Below, in pieces: positions 9,186-21,026 of a stretch of DNA of 64,000 nt; position 1 is the stretch's first letter; every line of letters begins with the position of its first letter. The translations under genes and the position numbers were made by a program. The notes beneath the pieces were generated by a model. The model was not told the DNA's origin. It saw only the letters and a program-made list of their open reading frames with translations, and ran no database searches. Origin of the DNA: Tricholomella constricta (taxonomy: Eukaryota; Basidiomycota; Agaricomycetes; Agaricales; Lyophyllaceae); contig JAACJP010000007.1 of the NCBI GenBank assembly GCA_013368375.1, positions 248,001 to 312,000 of the forward strand, given 5' to 3'.

Positions 9186-9644
9186 ATGGTAGATACTTTA
9201 TCGTCGGCGAACTTGGACATAAACATCATCTTATCCAGGTTGCGATATTCTACCGCGTCGGTGACTGGGCCATGTCTGAGGAAGAAGCCCTCAAGTGGGC
9301 CGCGCGTCTGGACAATAAACTTATAGCAGAAGTCACCTTCGACTTCGCCCTGATGATAATCCTACAGCGTCTCAAGCAACGCATTCCAATAACACTTGTG
9401 TATCCCACCCCGGGCGACGCATGGATCATGGTCGTTACAAGCACCGACCCCACTACAACTGGCGAAGAGGTGATGATAATAAGAAACTGAAACAGTTTGA
9501 AATGGGGAAATTGGAAGATGTGGTTGGTAAATTCCTCACCAAGGAAGGTAGGGCGCCTTGACAGCTTTTGTCGGTCCAGGGAAGCTAAGATATTTTTCAG
9601 GAATCCAGGGCCTTCAGTTTATCACCGCTGACGGAGTACTTTGA
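9186..9644 (+). pseudogene. Small hypothetical protein, tandem copy 2, frameshifted
   Basis: This is a diverged copy of the gene at 8363-8825 with the same layout: ATG immediately followed by an intron (GTAGAT...TCCAG), a main exon from 9239, then GTAGGG...TTCAG and a last exon 9601-9644. The main exon reads cleanly to about 9430 (LVYPTPGDAWIMVV). The continuation matching copy 1 (WRRGDD, then GKFLTKEG) is in a different frame, so the in-frame reading stops at 9490. I infer an indel and loss of function, although an unrecognised splice event could restore the frame. Confidence 0.5.
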
Positions 9645-9764
9645 TCAGCGGCTCTTGTTATCCTCCACATTGTAATATTGCTGTCTCGCCACCTCGTCTA
9701 TGGCCTTGCGCATATTTCATTGTGAGCTTTGTCTTTCTTTAGTCTCGTGGTTTGACTGTCACTT

Positions 9765-10064
9765 GTGTGCTGCTGCTCTATCACTGCTGTGACAGCTTTC
9801 GGCATTTCTGAGAGCAATATGTTTCGATTTTGGGACTGTCCAGTGCTATCGGCTTGTGGATTGCTCGAGTCGTCGTTGGGCTACGACCGCTTTGCGGAGC
9901 TCTTGAATGATGCTCATGGAATGGACGAGGAAACGTCTCTGGAGCAGAACCTGCGCATTATCCTTACCGGCCTAGGTAAACGGTACAACAATTTCTACAC
10001 GAATCCTCGCCCTGGGCTTGATTCAGGCTTTTATGACCAAATCCCTCTAGAATTCGCAAATTAA
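9765..10064 (+). CDS. Unrecognised open stretch, possible exon
   Basis: The 99-codon frame follows the second tandem gene by 120 bp. Its C-terminal 60 residues (LGYDRFAELLNDAHGMD, then EQNLRIILTGLGKRYNN) look protein-like, with amphipathic helices. The N-terminal third is Cys-rich and less convincing, so the true start may be downstream or across an intron. It may be another decayed member of the neighbouring cluster. No function can be assigned. Confidence 0.3.
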   Translation: MCCCSITAVTAFGISESNMFRFWDCPVLSACGLLESSLGYDRFAELLNDAHGMDEETSLEQNLRIILTGLGKRYNNFYTNPRPGLDSGFYDQIPLEFAN

Positions 10065-10533
10065 GTCCAGTAGGCGAGCGCGCCGCACCGGGGCGACACG
10101 GAGTCCAACAGCGAAAGAGCAGGCCAACGCGTGGACCACTGGCAGCACCAGATCCGGCGTAATTTAAATGTTGCGTCCTCCTTCCCCGTGCACGTCACGT
10201 TCTCAACGCCTTCCTGCAGCCGATCTTCCGGGGCGGCGCGCCGCCGCTGCTGGCATGCACGCCCAGCGCCCCTTCTACAGAGGGAACGAAGGACGAAGGT
10301 CGTCCCCGCGCCGACCTTTTTCGACGACGGCGCACCGAACCCCATCGCGCGCGCGCTCGCTCGACGTATCACCGCGTCCTGCTGCCCCACTCGGCGCTCA
10401 CATTCGATTTTATTCTCAAGTTCGGCAGGACGCAGGCGCAGTTCCGGCAGCGGGCGCTGCGTAAAGAACGACTCGAGGTGTCGTAGGGAAACACGCCGAG
10501 CCACCTCGGCCCTCTGGTTCCCGCCACGCAGCT
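10065..10533. other. Intergenic, GC-rich, no gene recognised
   Basis: Overlapping open frames on both strands (10131-10544 plus, 10061-10561 minus) are Arg/Ala-rich and look like by-products of GC content. No motif or splice pattern supports either. Confidence 0.4.
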
Positions 10534-11480
10534 GGGCGCGCTGATTTCCCAGTAAAAGCATAACTTGGTCTCTATGTGGGGACCGTGCACTCGTTTGGTG
10601 CGTGTTTTTCTTTTGTTTTATTTAGATTGAAGCCGCAGACTGGCAGCCTGCAGAGATGAGCGCTGGCGCCGAGCCGTGGGCCCGGTAGTTCAGAATCTTG
10701 CCATCCACTGTAACTGTGATTAACTGTAACTAACCACCAGAAGTCAGTGACCTGCCGCAGCAGCTGTGTTATTGCCCAGTCCGAGACCAACCGACGTGAA
10801 AGCTTTGTTGTGGCGACCGTCATTTTCTTCCTTGAGTACGATTGATTCTCCCCCCCGCAGTCAGTCGGACTCACATCTATCATAGGTACCTGCGTTCCGA
10901 TCTCGAGTCGGGAATATTATACATCTCATGATCATGCACCTCGATTATTTAATTATTCTCCAAGTCAAAACCCACGACGATATTTCGTTTTTTTTTTCAT
11001 TTTTATTGTTTTCCATTCTCTATTTTCCATTCTTATGAATTTTCAGCGCCGTTCGTCGCGGTCACGCCTCTCTCCAGCCAACAACACCTGGTCCTGGTCG
11101 CGGTCGTGGTCGTGGTCCATGACCAGGTAGCATATATCAGGCACTGAGGCGGCAGGGTTTTATCACAATCCACGATGGGTGCCGGCCGCGCTCGCAAACA
11201 ACCACGTCCACGTCCACTGCGTCTACCTACAAGTCCATATTTTGTTTCTCAGAAAGCCTCCTGGTGCTGTCAAGAGTAAGAGCAAGCAAGAGCAACACCA
11301 CCTTTCCAAGAGCCTTCAAGCTTCAAGCTTCAGCGCTTCAGCGCCGACTCAGACGCGGACTCGGACTTGCGACGCATATATACAGACACTGACAGCACTT
11401 GGTCAAAGTATATATGCACCGATATAGATATATCGATATATTCCACTCCCTTCTTCCTTCCCCATCGACAACGAGCAACG
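10534..11480. repeat. Right copy of the diverged segmental duplication
   Basis: This copy is collinear with about 1-1000 of the window; the landmark matches are given under that entry. It is more AT-rich and contains a stretch of alternating at dinucleotides near 11408-11442. No gene is apparent. Confidence 0.6.
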
Positions 11481-12005
11481 AAGGAAAAAGGAGAAAAGAA
11501 AAGGAGAAAAAGGAGGTAAGTAGTACGTGGAAGCACAGTCATTTCGCGGGACTCGTGAGCCAAAACTCGGACCCGGATTCGGGAATCCAAGTCGGCGTCG
11601 TACGTATGTATGGATGTATGGATGTATGTAGGTAGGTAGGTAGATAGGGATCGAGTAAAGGAACGTTAGGATGCGGTGGTGCAGTGGTGCAGTCGTGCGG
11701 AGGTGTGGTGGTACGGGGTGTGAAGGTGTGGGGGTGCGGAGTGAGGAGGTGTGGGGGTGTCGCGGCGTAGTAAGCATAAACAGCATCAAGTGGAAATCGG
11801 AGAAACAAAACGAGGTATCGCAGCATTAAACAGAGTTGGGTAAATCAATGAATGAATGGAAGTGGGAAGTCGGAAGTGGGAAAGTGGGGTGGGCAGGGGC
11901 AGCAGCACGAACAAGGAGCGGGGGGAGGTGGGGGAGTGTGACGATGACATTTTTGTCGAACGATTCAGATAAATGGGGAGGGGTTGCGAGAGCGTCGGGT
12001 CAGGA
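11481..12005. other. Low-complexity intergenic region with simple repeats
   Basis: It holds a purine-rich block (11480-11520), an imperfect gtatggat/gtaggtag microsatellite (about 11603-11648) and a strand-biased G/T-rich stretch (11670-11765). The open frames here are repeat translations (Pro/Thr/His-rich) and are not called. It includes the 3' flank of the minus-strand gene ending near 12006. Confidence 0.6.
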
Positions 12006-13227
12006 TCACGCCAAAGCCTTAAAATCCAGCTTTGTAGGCACAATCTTCCCCTCTTCTTCGCCACCCTCACTCTCAGACCCGCTGAAAGTAACAGACCTCC
12101 CTCTCCCCCTCGCGCCCTTTCTCCCCCTCTCCTCTCCCTCCCTCTCCCTTTCCCCCTCCCCCTCACTCCCGCTTCTCCCCCTTTCCCTCTCCCTCTCCCT
12201 CCCCAATCGCATCTCCTCCTCCAACGTCCGCTGCCCCGTCCGCTCCCTGATCCCCTTCCTCTTCCGGACCAACCTCGCACTCTTCCGGGGCGGCGCAGGC
12301 GGGAACAAAAGCTTCGGCGGGCAATGCGGCGCAGGCGAGTACTCGGGGTGTTCCACCGGCAATCGCGAGCGCGCAGACGGCGACCTTGGCCGGCCGCGCT
12401 CGTGGTCGTACAAAGGGTTCGGGAACGTCCCGCGTACGCCTCGGCTGTACAGTAACAGTAAAGGGTTCGTGGTCAATACGTCGAGTCTTACAAAAGAGAG
12501 AGAGAGAGAGAGAGGTGGGGGGGACGTACAACACGTAAGTGACCGTGGGCCGTTCTTGGAGTGGCGTGCGTGGTTCAGCAGCGCTCGGGCTTGAACCGGG
12601 GCTGGGGCTTGCGCTGTCCTCTGCTGCAGCTGGAGGCGAGACGAGGAAAGGATTATTGGGCGAATCGCGCATTGGGAAGATCCTTCTGAGACTCTTGCTC
12701 CTTGTCCTTGACCCAACATCTGCATCGGGGTCTAGTTCGGGCTCGGGGGTCCTGGGGGGCGGAGTCAGCGCCAATGCCACCTTCGTCTGTGCCGCGGCAG
12801 CCTTGCGATTGGACGGCGGGGGCGAGACGGGGGCGGTACCGACGCTGCTGGTGCTCGCACTAGCGGCGAGGGCCTGACGGCGGCGGTAGAGCAGCGCCGC
12901 AGGAGCTGGGGTGGGAGGCTTGGAGGGGGCGTCCCCGTCGGATTTGCTCAGCCAGAAAGCCTCCTCCTCCGCATCGGGGTCTGCACCTTCACCTGTCCTG
13001 CGCTTCTTGTGCGTACGGGTGTCAGGATCACTTTCGACCTCGCCTTCGCCTTCGCCTTCGCCCTCGCTTTCATCGCGATCGGTGTCGGTGTCGTATGCCT
13101 CGCGTGTGCGGGTACGGCCCTTGCGTTTGTGACGGGTTCGGGGCGGGGTGGGGAGCGATGCGGTGGATGCGGAGCGCTTTAGGGGGCGCGGGAGCGGCGG
13201 GAGAGCCACTGGGGACGAGTCGAGCAT
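12006..13227 (-). CDS. Low-complexity, probably nuclear protein of unknown function
   Basis: The ATG is at 13227. Exon 1 runs to about 12529 and encodes an acidic/basic low-complexity region with an NLS-like KKRR, alternating Glu/Gly, and SP/TP sites, ending in a better conserved-looking stretch (SPNNPFLVSPP, then TPLQERPTVTYV). An intron of roughly 80 nt containing a (GA)n microsatellite is inferred between a GT near 12528 and TACTGTACAG at about 12449. The second exon continues RGVRGTFPNPLYDHERG, then PPRKSARLVRKRKGIRERTG, and a long Glu/Arg-rich tail to the stop at 12006. I do not recognise the family; a cell-cycle or chromatin role would be speculation. The exact donor is uncertain because several GT dinucleotides are possible. 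Confidence 0.6.
12487..12516. repeat. (GA)n microsatellite inside the intron
   Basis: About 14 ag/ga dinucleotides followed by a G run lie within the inferred intron of the minus-strand gene, where the mRNA would read as a polypyrimidine tract. Confidence 0.85.
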
Positions 13228-13495
13228 GCGGAAAAATTGTGATTATGGTGCGCAAGAGGTGAGAGAGAGAAAAGAAAAAGGTTAACGATGGCGGGGCCCT
13301 TGTCGTGGTTGAGAACAATGGCCGTGGAATCCTAACATACACAAATATGGTGAAACCTCTTTCTTGTCTCGCCACGTGCGGATCGGATGGTTTCATGACA
13401 CAAGGTGGTTCGAGTAAAGAGGAAGAGTAGTGCACAGAGCCTGTACCGACACGGAAAGTAATAAAAAATATGACGACCCTCCTCGAGCTTCTCCC

Positions 13496-15522
13496 TCACG
13501 TGAACACCGCATCTTCCGCCCACTGCATCCCCGCCGCACTCATCGAAAACACCTCCTCTTCCGTCTGCCCAATCCACGCACCCTCCTCCCGGCTCTTCAC
13601 CGCCTGTTCCCCAAAGGCAAAGTCAAACTCCAAGTCAGGGTCAGCCCAACCAAGCACTGCGTACGTACGCACCTTGCCCAAAAACTCCTTGGACCGCCCC
13701 ATCTCCCGCTCCAGCTCCCCAAGCGCCGCCGCCTGCCCCTGCACATCCGCAAGCACCGCGTCCACCTGCGCCTTCGTGAACCTCGGCGCTGGGTCCGAGA
13801 ACGTCACCGTCCCGTCTGCCGACATCTGCGCCGCGATGTCCCCTGCTTCGATCTGGTGCGGGCCGGGGTAAGGAGGTGGGGGGGAGGAAGGAACGAAACG
13901 ACGTCAGATCCGAAAACCCAGACACAGAAAAACGGGGAAACGGGGCAAGGGGCAGACTCACCATGCTCAAAAGTAACGCCCGCACGTCCTCCTCCGCCTC
14001 GATCCCCACCGCACGCCCAATATCCCCCAGCCCGAGCGTCACATACGTCGCCGTGAGCTTCTTGAGCGCCCACCGCGGCGCCCGCGCAACCGCCTGCTGC
14101 AACAGCCCCGTGTTCTTCTCCTACACCCGCCAGAAAAAAAGAAGGAAAAAAAATACGAAATCCATGAGGCAAGGACGATAGGCACGGGGTTGAGGGCGAT
14201 ACTCACAGTGGCGAAGAGCTGCGCCTCGCGCTGCATGATATCAGCCAGCACCCCAACATTATTCGGGTACGCATTGATAAAAGCATTATACGGCGAGTTC
14301 TTGAGGAGCCTCCCCAGGAGCGGATGCGTATACTTCGGGAGCGGATTCACCTACCCAACACCACACCCACACACTCCATCAGCCACTCCCCAAAAAGAAT
14401 AAAATCCCTGACGCACCTTCCCCCCCGCAATCAACTGCACGATCCTCAGCTTCTTCAACGCCTCCAGCTGCAGCGCCGCAGGCACCACCCCCGGCGCACT
14501 CACCGCGATCTCGAAGAACTCCTCCGCGGCCCGCCATGACTTGAGCGCCGCCAGCGCCACGCCCCCGAGGTAGTGGTAGGATAAATTGTCCCCGTATGTC
14601 AGGTCCGGCGCGAGTGTGAGGTCGATCGAGGTTATGGGTGTTGAGAGCACGGGGAGGAGCGCCGGGAAGGTGTGTGTTTTTACGCAGGTCTGGTGTAAGA
14701 GGAGGGGGTGGGGGGGGTTAGTGGGCGGGTTATGGGGGAGGAAACAAGGAGGGGTGGGGACGTACGAGAGCGAAGATGGGGTGCAGAGCGGTGAGGTACG
14801 ATGCGTCGGGCGGGTAGCGCTGTACGAGGTCGGAGAGGGGCTGGACGGCTGCTTTAGGCTGCCACACGTACATGATCAGCCTTGGTCACATAGGAAGGGG
14901 AAGGGGGGGGGGGCACGCACGTTGGACATGCTCGCTGCGAGGCTGGCGATCCCTTTAGCGAGGGCTGTCACTGCATTCGATCGTTAATCAAGATCATGGA
15001 TTGTGAAGGAAAGCTTCGAGGAGGCGGAAGAGAGGGCGTACCGCGATCGGGCGCAAGCCGCGCTTGCTCCGGGATGAAGGAGCGGCAGAACGCCTGGATG
15101 AGCGGCCAGGGCGGCGGTGGGGTGCCTGCGCTCGGTGTATTCAACCGTGCCGCTCTGTACCGCATATCGAGTGTCGTGCATCGTATGTCGAGTGTCGTTA
15201 TCGTCATCGTTATCATTGTCGTCATCGTTATGCCCAATCAAAAAGAAAGAAAGCCATATAATCAAACAGTCAAACGGGGGCCAGGCGCACGAGCAGAATC
15301 ACAGCACACGCACAAGATGTACAACACCCCCAGCGTATTCTCTCTCACATCCAGCACCGAGAGCGGGTCCTGGCCCGAAGCGAGGGCGCTGGCGAGGATG
15401 GTGTCGCGCGATTCTTTGGGGAGGGCGTTGCGCAGGGTGTGGTTCAGCGCGCCCGGGCTGTTGGAGGTCGTGATCTGGGTGAGGATGCTGTCCAGCGATT
15501 CGGGGGCTGGTTGGGGGGCCAT
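13496..15522 (-). CDS. csn3: COP9 signalosome complex subunit 3
   Basis: There are eight exons: 15522-15314, 15154-15042, 14970-14921, 14858-14766, 14689-14417, 14350-14207, 14120-13962 and 13852-13496. All join in frame to give 465 aa. It is a PCI-domain subunit of the COP9 signalosome, which removes NEDD8 from cullins and so tunes ubiquitin ligases. Family hallmarks are visible: the helical N-terminal repeats (AFCRSFIPEQARLAPDRV), the central YHYLGGVALAALKSWRAAEE and LEALKKLRIVQLIAGGKV segments, LPKYTHPLLGRLLKNSPYNA, and the PCI winged helix with VARAPRWALKKLTATYVTL, ending GDIAAQMSADGTVTFSDP. It is slightly longer than animal CSN3 (about 420 aa). Seven introns of 56-159 nt have GT..AG ends. 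The start is the first ATG of a Met-Ala-Pro leader. Confidence 0.95.
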
Positions 15523-16474
15523 TGTTTGTGTGGGGTGATTTGGTGGATTTGGTTGGGTGGGCTGGGTTGGGTGGGATGGGAGGAAAGGGAGAGGGCTGGC
15601 TTGGTGCTTAGTCGTTGGCGTGCCCGTACGAAATGTACGACGAAGATCGGACTCACAACGTGTCACCGTTGCCGTGTAATCAGTCTTTTGCCGTGTTCCC
15701 TGTGTTTCGCCGGTACCGGTAAGATCTCGTAGTGCGTAGCGTAGAGTGGCGTACTAGGTCTCGATCTAGAGACGAAAGAGTCAGACGTTTGTCGATTTTG
15801 AAGGACCCAATACGCAAGGCGCATCCACAACAATCATATCTATATATCTATCCGGGGCCTCCCTCCCTTCCTCCTTGCAGTGTCCATCCAAGGACCCAGG
15901 GACCGGAGACTTGGGAGATGGCACAGAGATCGACTCACTTGAATTGATTATCTGTCTATAACTGTGCGTCAATTGAAACCCTTCGTCGTGTCGATGGGCC
16001 TGGCTGGACGTGGGTTATCCTCGCGTCGCGTGATCTCCTGCAGACACTAGGACTTCAACTTGTGCGTTTGTGCAGCTTGCCTTGCAATTGTGCCGAGGAA
16101 GAGTGCGATCTGACGACCGGATAGCTGGAATCTCAGGTCACACGTGTCACGTGAGGCCCATGACGCCCGTTTCCTGACGCGATTGAGTCGGATTGACTTA
16201 GACTATGCAAACTTACCGGCTTGGCGCTGGTTGAGGGAAACCATCGACAAACACCGCGATGCCAGATTTTTCGCTGCCTTGATCATATTTTTGAGATACT
16301 CTGTCAGACAGGCCCAGTGCTGTTATGAGGCCGCGCCCTCGCAAATAAATGCCAATTTCGCAGAACCAGTCTGAACTTCAAGGACTAGCTATAGCCGTAC
16401 ACACACACACATACCGACAACCTGATACACAAACCCCAATCGATATCTAAACCTCAACATTCCATCTCATTCAT
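15523..16474. other. Intergenic between csn3 and the cutinase gene
   Basis: No gene is recognised. A T/G-rich tract (15525-15590) lies just upstream of csn3 and may belong to its promoter or 5' UTR. Short frames at 15732 and 16144 lack homology-like features. A CA dinucleotide run sits near 16398-16412. Confidence 0.6.
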
Positions 16475-17259
16475 TCAACCCCCAACGCGTCCCAAAACGA
16501 AGCTGACCGCCTTTTTTCCATATTTCGTGACATACGCCGCGTGAGCGATCGGGTCAATCCCACCAGCACAGAACGGGTCGCCAAAGTCGCAGAAAGAGTT
16601 GATCTTGGACGCGAAGGGCTCCAGTGCATTATTCGAACGGGGGAACAGACCGTTGGACATGTTCGCGGTGCCTATAGGTAACATGGTCAGTGAAAAGACC
16701 CAGCCCCCCCTGGCGACGTTGTTTCACCTTTTTGGAAGGACTCGCCACGGACATGGCCCGGGTCGCCCATCAAGATAAGAGCCGCAACTGCAAGGGGGGA
16801 AACCCAACTCAGTCATGATGTATGTACATACTGTATATCCAAGCAAAAAAGCCTACCATTAGCAGTACCACCGGCTTTGGAAGCAAGAACATCCCCAGCG
16901 ACATGCGCGCCCTGACTATATCCCGTCAACACAATCTTCGTGTCGGGGCACGCCGAAGCCTTGGCTGCAAGCCTCGCCTTCATAGCAGCCACTCCCTGGG
17001 CCTGGGAGCCGAGGGGGCCGAGGTAGTTGATGACTGTGGCGGGGTAGACCACCGCCTCGCGGGAGACGGTCTGTTTGCTGCTGGAGACGACATCGTCGAC
17101 TATGGCGCCGATGGTGCCTTCGCCTGGGGGCTCTGAGGAGCCGCGGGCGGTGATGATGTGCACGGCGGCGCAGCCTGTGCTGGGGGCGGGTATGGGATTC
17201 GCGAAGATGGAGACGGCGAGGGTGGTGAGAGCGATGAAGATAGCTTTGGATGAGAGCAT
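16475..17259 (-). CDS. Secreted cutinase (carbohydrate esterase family 5)
   Basis: Exons 17259-16857, 16787-16728 and 16671-16475 join in frame to 219 aa, a normal length for the family. Residues 1-20 are a signal peptide (hydrophobic IFIALTTLAVSIFA). Cutinases hydrolyse ester bonds of plant cutin or related polyesters outside the cell. The serine hydrolase signature GYSQG gives nucleophile Ser115; Asp186 (GDPFC) and His198 (DPIAHAAY) complete the triad. Cys30/Cys104 and Cys182/Cys189 fit the two conserved disulfides. Two short introns, one before VAALILMGDPGHV, are typical. The gene looks intact. Acetylxylan esterase is the alternative within CE5, but the overall sequence favours cutinase. 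Confidence 0.95.
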
Positions 17260-18769
17260 TGTGGTTTTAGCTTAGGGATTGAGGTCTACTGCTAGGGGTT
17301 TTATGCGTTTCTGAAATGAACCCATTCAATGCCCAAGCTTTTTCCAAGATACTGTGCGGACGGCGTGGAGGAGCTTACTGGGTGGCATGACCCCAGAGGA
17401 AATGGAAATCTGCAGCCGAAACGCCTCGAAAGCTGCCAACGAATGCTCCAGTGACCGATTCGTGCGACATGCAAGTTCGTCGAGAGTGGGATTAGAGACC
17501 GCGGATGCAGATGCCCACACCGAAGAGGTCCGACAGATATCGAAAGGTTGACGACGATCTGGTACATAGCTTCGGCCGCTAATAGCACAGTCGTAGTAAA
17601 CTTTCGCATGGATGATATCATCCACAGTGCCCCGAGTCGCCTTGGTCAAAAGGCGGCTACAGTCGAATGTGTGAGCTGCCGAATATATCCAATTCTTGTT
17701 AGCTTTGGTATTGTACCCGAGCTTGATGTACGCCTTGGGTATCTTGATAGAAGCAATGACGAGCATGGGCGGACATTACAGCCGAGGAACGGTGTACCGT
17801 CCGAGCGAGATGCCACCTGCACGCGCAGTCATCTGAGTCGGGCGATCAGGACAAGTCGTACGTTACAACCACAATTTAAGCCACCTATACCTATACACAT
17901 AGTAACTAGTAGCGGTAAGTAGTTCAGAAAATAAAGAGTGCTTTTCACTGACCGAAAGACTACACTACGCTGACTCGAAGGCATCCAGAGCACCACAAAG
18001 ACTCCACCGAATTATATCGCTATCATCAAGCCGTCCAAAGGCAACGATATTCAAGTTCTGAACTGATTAAGAATCTTCTGGTTGAACAAAAGCGTCTTGG
18101 CAAAGCTATTGCAACCGCTGCGGAAGGCCGCGAAGTGCTACCGTCGAATGTGGCTCCAATTCGATGGGTACACTTGAAGCATGGACAATCATAACAAGGT
18201 GCCCTGGGTTTTCAGGACAAGTCTCGGATATTGAGCCATAATCGTCGGTCAAGCGTAAGAATGGCCATTGTATTCGTTTCCGAGTGGTAATCCGGGGTCT
18301 TAGAGCAGTGATCAAATTTTCGGCTTAGTGGACCACACTGGATGTGGATGCAAGATGAGATTGAAAGTTTCAGGCCAAGGAGTATTTCAAAGCTTCTTGA
18401 AGCTTTATAGGCATGTTTTGGATATCTGATTTTGCCAAACCAACTTCAGCATTCTCGAGGTTGATTTTCAGCCAGCAGAGAACAGTCGGTATTGGAAGTA
18501 TGTCCGTTTCGAAGTAAAAAGACGCCAGAAGTACTTAAACTGTCGTGCACTTGTACGCTTAGGCTCGACACAACCGTTACGGATGATACAGCATCAATTG
18601 ACCTGTCTTGTTGTAATTATAATCCAGGAACAGAACAACAAATTTTTGAATTAGCGTCGAACCCACTCCCTGATACCGTGACAACATTGTGTATTAGCAT
18701 CAAGACGGCTGGGTTCGAGTATATTGTATGCTACCCATTGCAGTATTCTCCACACTGAAGTCCCCAGAA
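17260..18769. other. Intergenic, no gene recognised
   Basis: A 146-codon minus-strand frame (17766-17326) and smaller ones occur, but I see no recognisable domain, intron set or neighbour logic. Composition drops to more AT-rich from 17870 onward. Confidence 0.5.
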
Positions 18770-20475
18770 TCACTTTCTCTTCTTCTTTCTTCTCTTCAAA
18801 TCACTGATACCCCTTTGTTCCACGGTGGGGGGCTCAGGCATTGCGACCTCGACTGGTTCCCTCACCACCTGCTCTGGTTCGCCAAGCACCTCCGCCATCA
18901 CCTCCACTGCAGCCTTTCCCAGTTTGCAATAGATATCACCCGCCGCTCGCACATCCTCGAGTTCCTTCCCAAACTCATTATCAACCGCCGTCTCATGTTG
19001 TGATCTGAAGATGCCCTTTGTGAGAACAGAGTAGAAGAACTTCTCCCTGACCCTGTACAATGCAATGGCAGATTCCAATCCTATCCTCGCACCGTCCTCG
19101 AGAGACATGTCCCCCATGACCATAAGTTCAACGAGGGCGGATCGGAGCCATTCAGACACCCCATTCTCCCGAGCTAAGATCACTCTGTCCACCGGTGTAT
19201 GGCTCGGCACCTTGCACATCTCCGCCTCCATTGCTTCGTCAACCAAAGTGCCAATGTCTCGCACATCTTCGATGTCCTGCGACAGCCGACGTTCTCGTGC
19301 CCCGCCCAGCCTGATCGCAGCTTCGTATCCAAGTGTCGCAGCCTCTTCGATAGTCAACGATTCTTTCCGTTCCACCAATTCAACATAGGCGGAGCGTAGC
19401 CACTCTGCAACGTTGTATGTCCGAGCCAGAAGAACTTTCTCGATAGAGCTCCGCGGAAGACCCTGAAGCTCATGTCCAAAGACATCATCAACTGCAGAAC
19501 CAAGCGGCTTGTTGCCTATAACCCAGAGTGAGAAAATGCGCAAAACACTGTCTCGTGAACGGTAAAGCTTGAGAGTGGACTCCAAGCCGATCTTGGCCGC
19601 GTCTTCGGGAGATATCCCAACTTCTATAGACACGTCTGCCAGGTCGATGTACGCAGAGCGCAGCCAGTCGGCAATATTGTAAGTCCGGGCTAGGATCACT
19701 CTATCGGCAGGGGGGATGCTGGCAGATGTCAGATGTTCGATCGCCATGCGCCGAACGTCGAGCATCATCCAGTTGGTCGACAGCTTCAGCACGGACACCC
19801 ACTCGTCGTCCGAGAGCGTTCGAGTCAATGTGAGAGACCTGCGGGCAAAATTTAGTCGTGCAAGTCGTAGATGTAACATAAGGCGAGGCTTACCGGGGAT
19901 ACATGAGGTTTAGCAGCGCGCGGAAATCTGCTTGTGTGACGTCCTCCAGTTTGAGATGACATTCGTCCCCGCTCGCATCGGCAGAATCAAAGTCCACGTT
20001 GAAAAACTCTGTGCTCGCTCTGAAATAGTGCGTGGGGACTCTGAATAGACTATCCTCAACCTGTCGTCGGGTATGGATGAGGCGCTGCCATTGAAAGCTG
20101 AGTACGAAAATTACGGACCTCAAAAACAGCCATGGTCATATAAAACTTCGAATCTCTTGTTTTCGGAGAAGTTTTTTCATGAAGCGCCCATGGGTCCTCG
20201 GCCGTTGATCTGGTATCTACGGGACTTTCAAACTCGGGAACCATCATGGTGATGTCTTCCTCAAGCAAAGAAAAGGGAGATTCGGGGTCTGGAGAGGGCA
20301 GAGGATCGGTATTGAGACATAGCATGGCCGGACTACGACTACCACGGGACGTTGAGGGTTTCGGCGTCGAGGGCCTTGTGCTGTACCTGGAATGCGCACC
20401 GTCGATCGGATTGTGGTAACGCCCGTGTTGTGCAGCCTGTGGTCGAGAGACAGCAATAGTGGTTGGCGACTCCAT
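18770..20475 (-). CDS. BTB-domain protein with three BACK-like repeats
   Basis: Exons 20475-20119, 20060-19894 and 19838-18770 join in frame (introns of 58 and 55 nt) to 530 aa. The start is the ATG before ESPTTIAVSRP; the open frame extends 12 nt upstream without another ATG. After a disordered Ser/Pro-rich leader, the BTB fold begins at AVFEVEDSLFRVPTHYF, followed by the typical DFRALLNLMYPR. The region after DEWVSVLKLSTNWMM holds three repeats about 85-88 residues apart, each with an (V)ILARxxxxxxWLRSAxxxL core (near 222, 310 and 394) and a following acidic EDAAxxGLE helix. The tail is basic (KRRKKKRK). BTB proteins of this kind are a large mushroom-specific expansion. Some BTB proteins recruit substrates to cullin-3 ligases, but that role is not shown here. 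Confidence 0.85.
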
Positions 20476-21026
20476 TGCTAGTCGCAATCGACGGTGTCGC
20501 AGTGAGGGCTATTGAGGAAGGAAGAAGTGAGCAACTGCCGTTGGGGACGCCGCGTGTCAGTGAAGAAGAGCCTCTGGATCATGTAATGTGCCTCGCTGCA
20601 GCCGCGTGGTTAGGCCGCGCGTCTCAACGACGACTGACCCTGCTATAGCGTCTGACGACGTAAAGCAATGTTTCAATCCATAGAATATGATCCAGAGGTC
20701 TCAGGACCAGTCAGTGTCGAACTGACTCCAATGCATGATTTGGCGTCGGAATTTGCGACGATGTCAAGACCGCCAACTCGAGCGAAGTTTACCGGTAAGA
20801 AATGGCACCATGATGGAGTCGTTGCTCAACAGTTATATCTGGGATCAGTTACTTGCAAGCGCCGTATATTTTCCAGCTTGAAGCGCCGTTGAATGAGCTG
20901 AAGATGGTGTATTTGCGAAGGAGTCGACGAGCACTGCACAGTATTAAAATAATTACATAATTACAAATTTTCTGCAACACAGGATAACTCCCCCTCCTTC
21001 TCCTCCCTCGCGTTTCGCTTCACAGT
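20476..21026. other. Intergenic, divergent promoter region
   Basis: It lies between the minus-strand BTB gene and the plus-strand MOB4 gene, so both promoters should be here. No TATA box stands out. A small frame at 20668-20892 is not supported as a gene. Confidence 0.6.

Noticed and set aside
11403..11826. Minus-strand open frames of about 95-128 codons
   Set aside because: They are translations of simple repeats (Thr/Pro/His and Tyr/Ile runs).
16144..17766. Isolated frames at 16144-16374 (plus) and 17326-17766 (minus)
   Set aside because: No domain, no partner exons and no conservation signal that can be seen; they lie in intergenic sequence.
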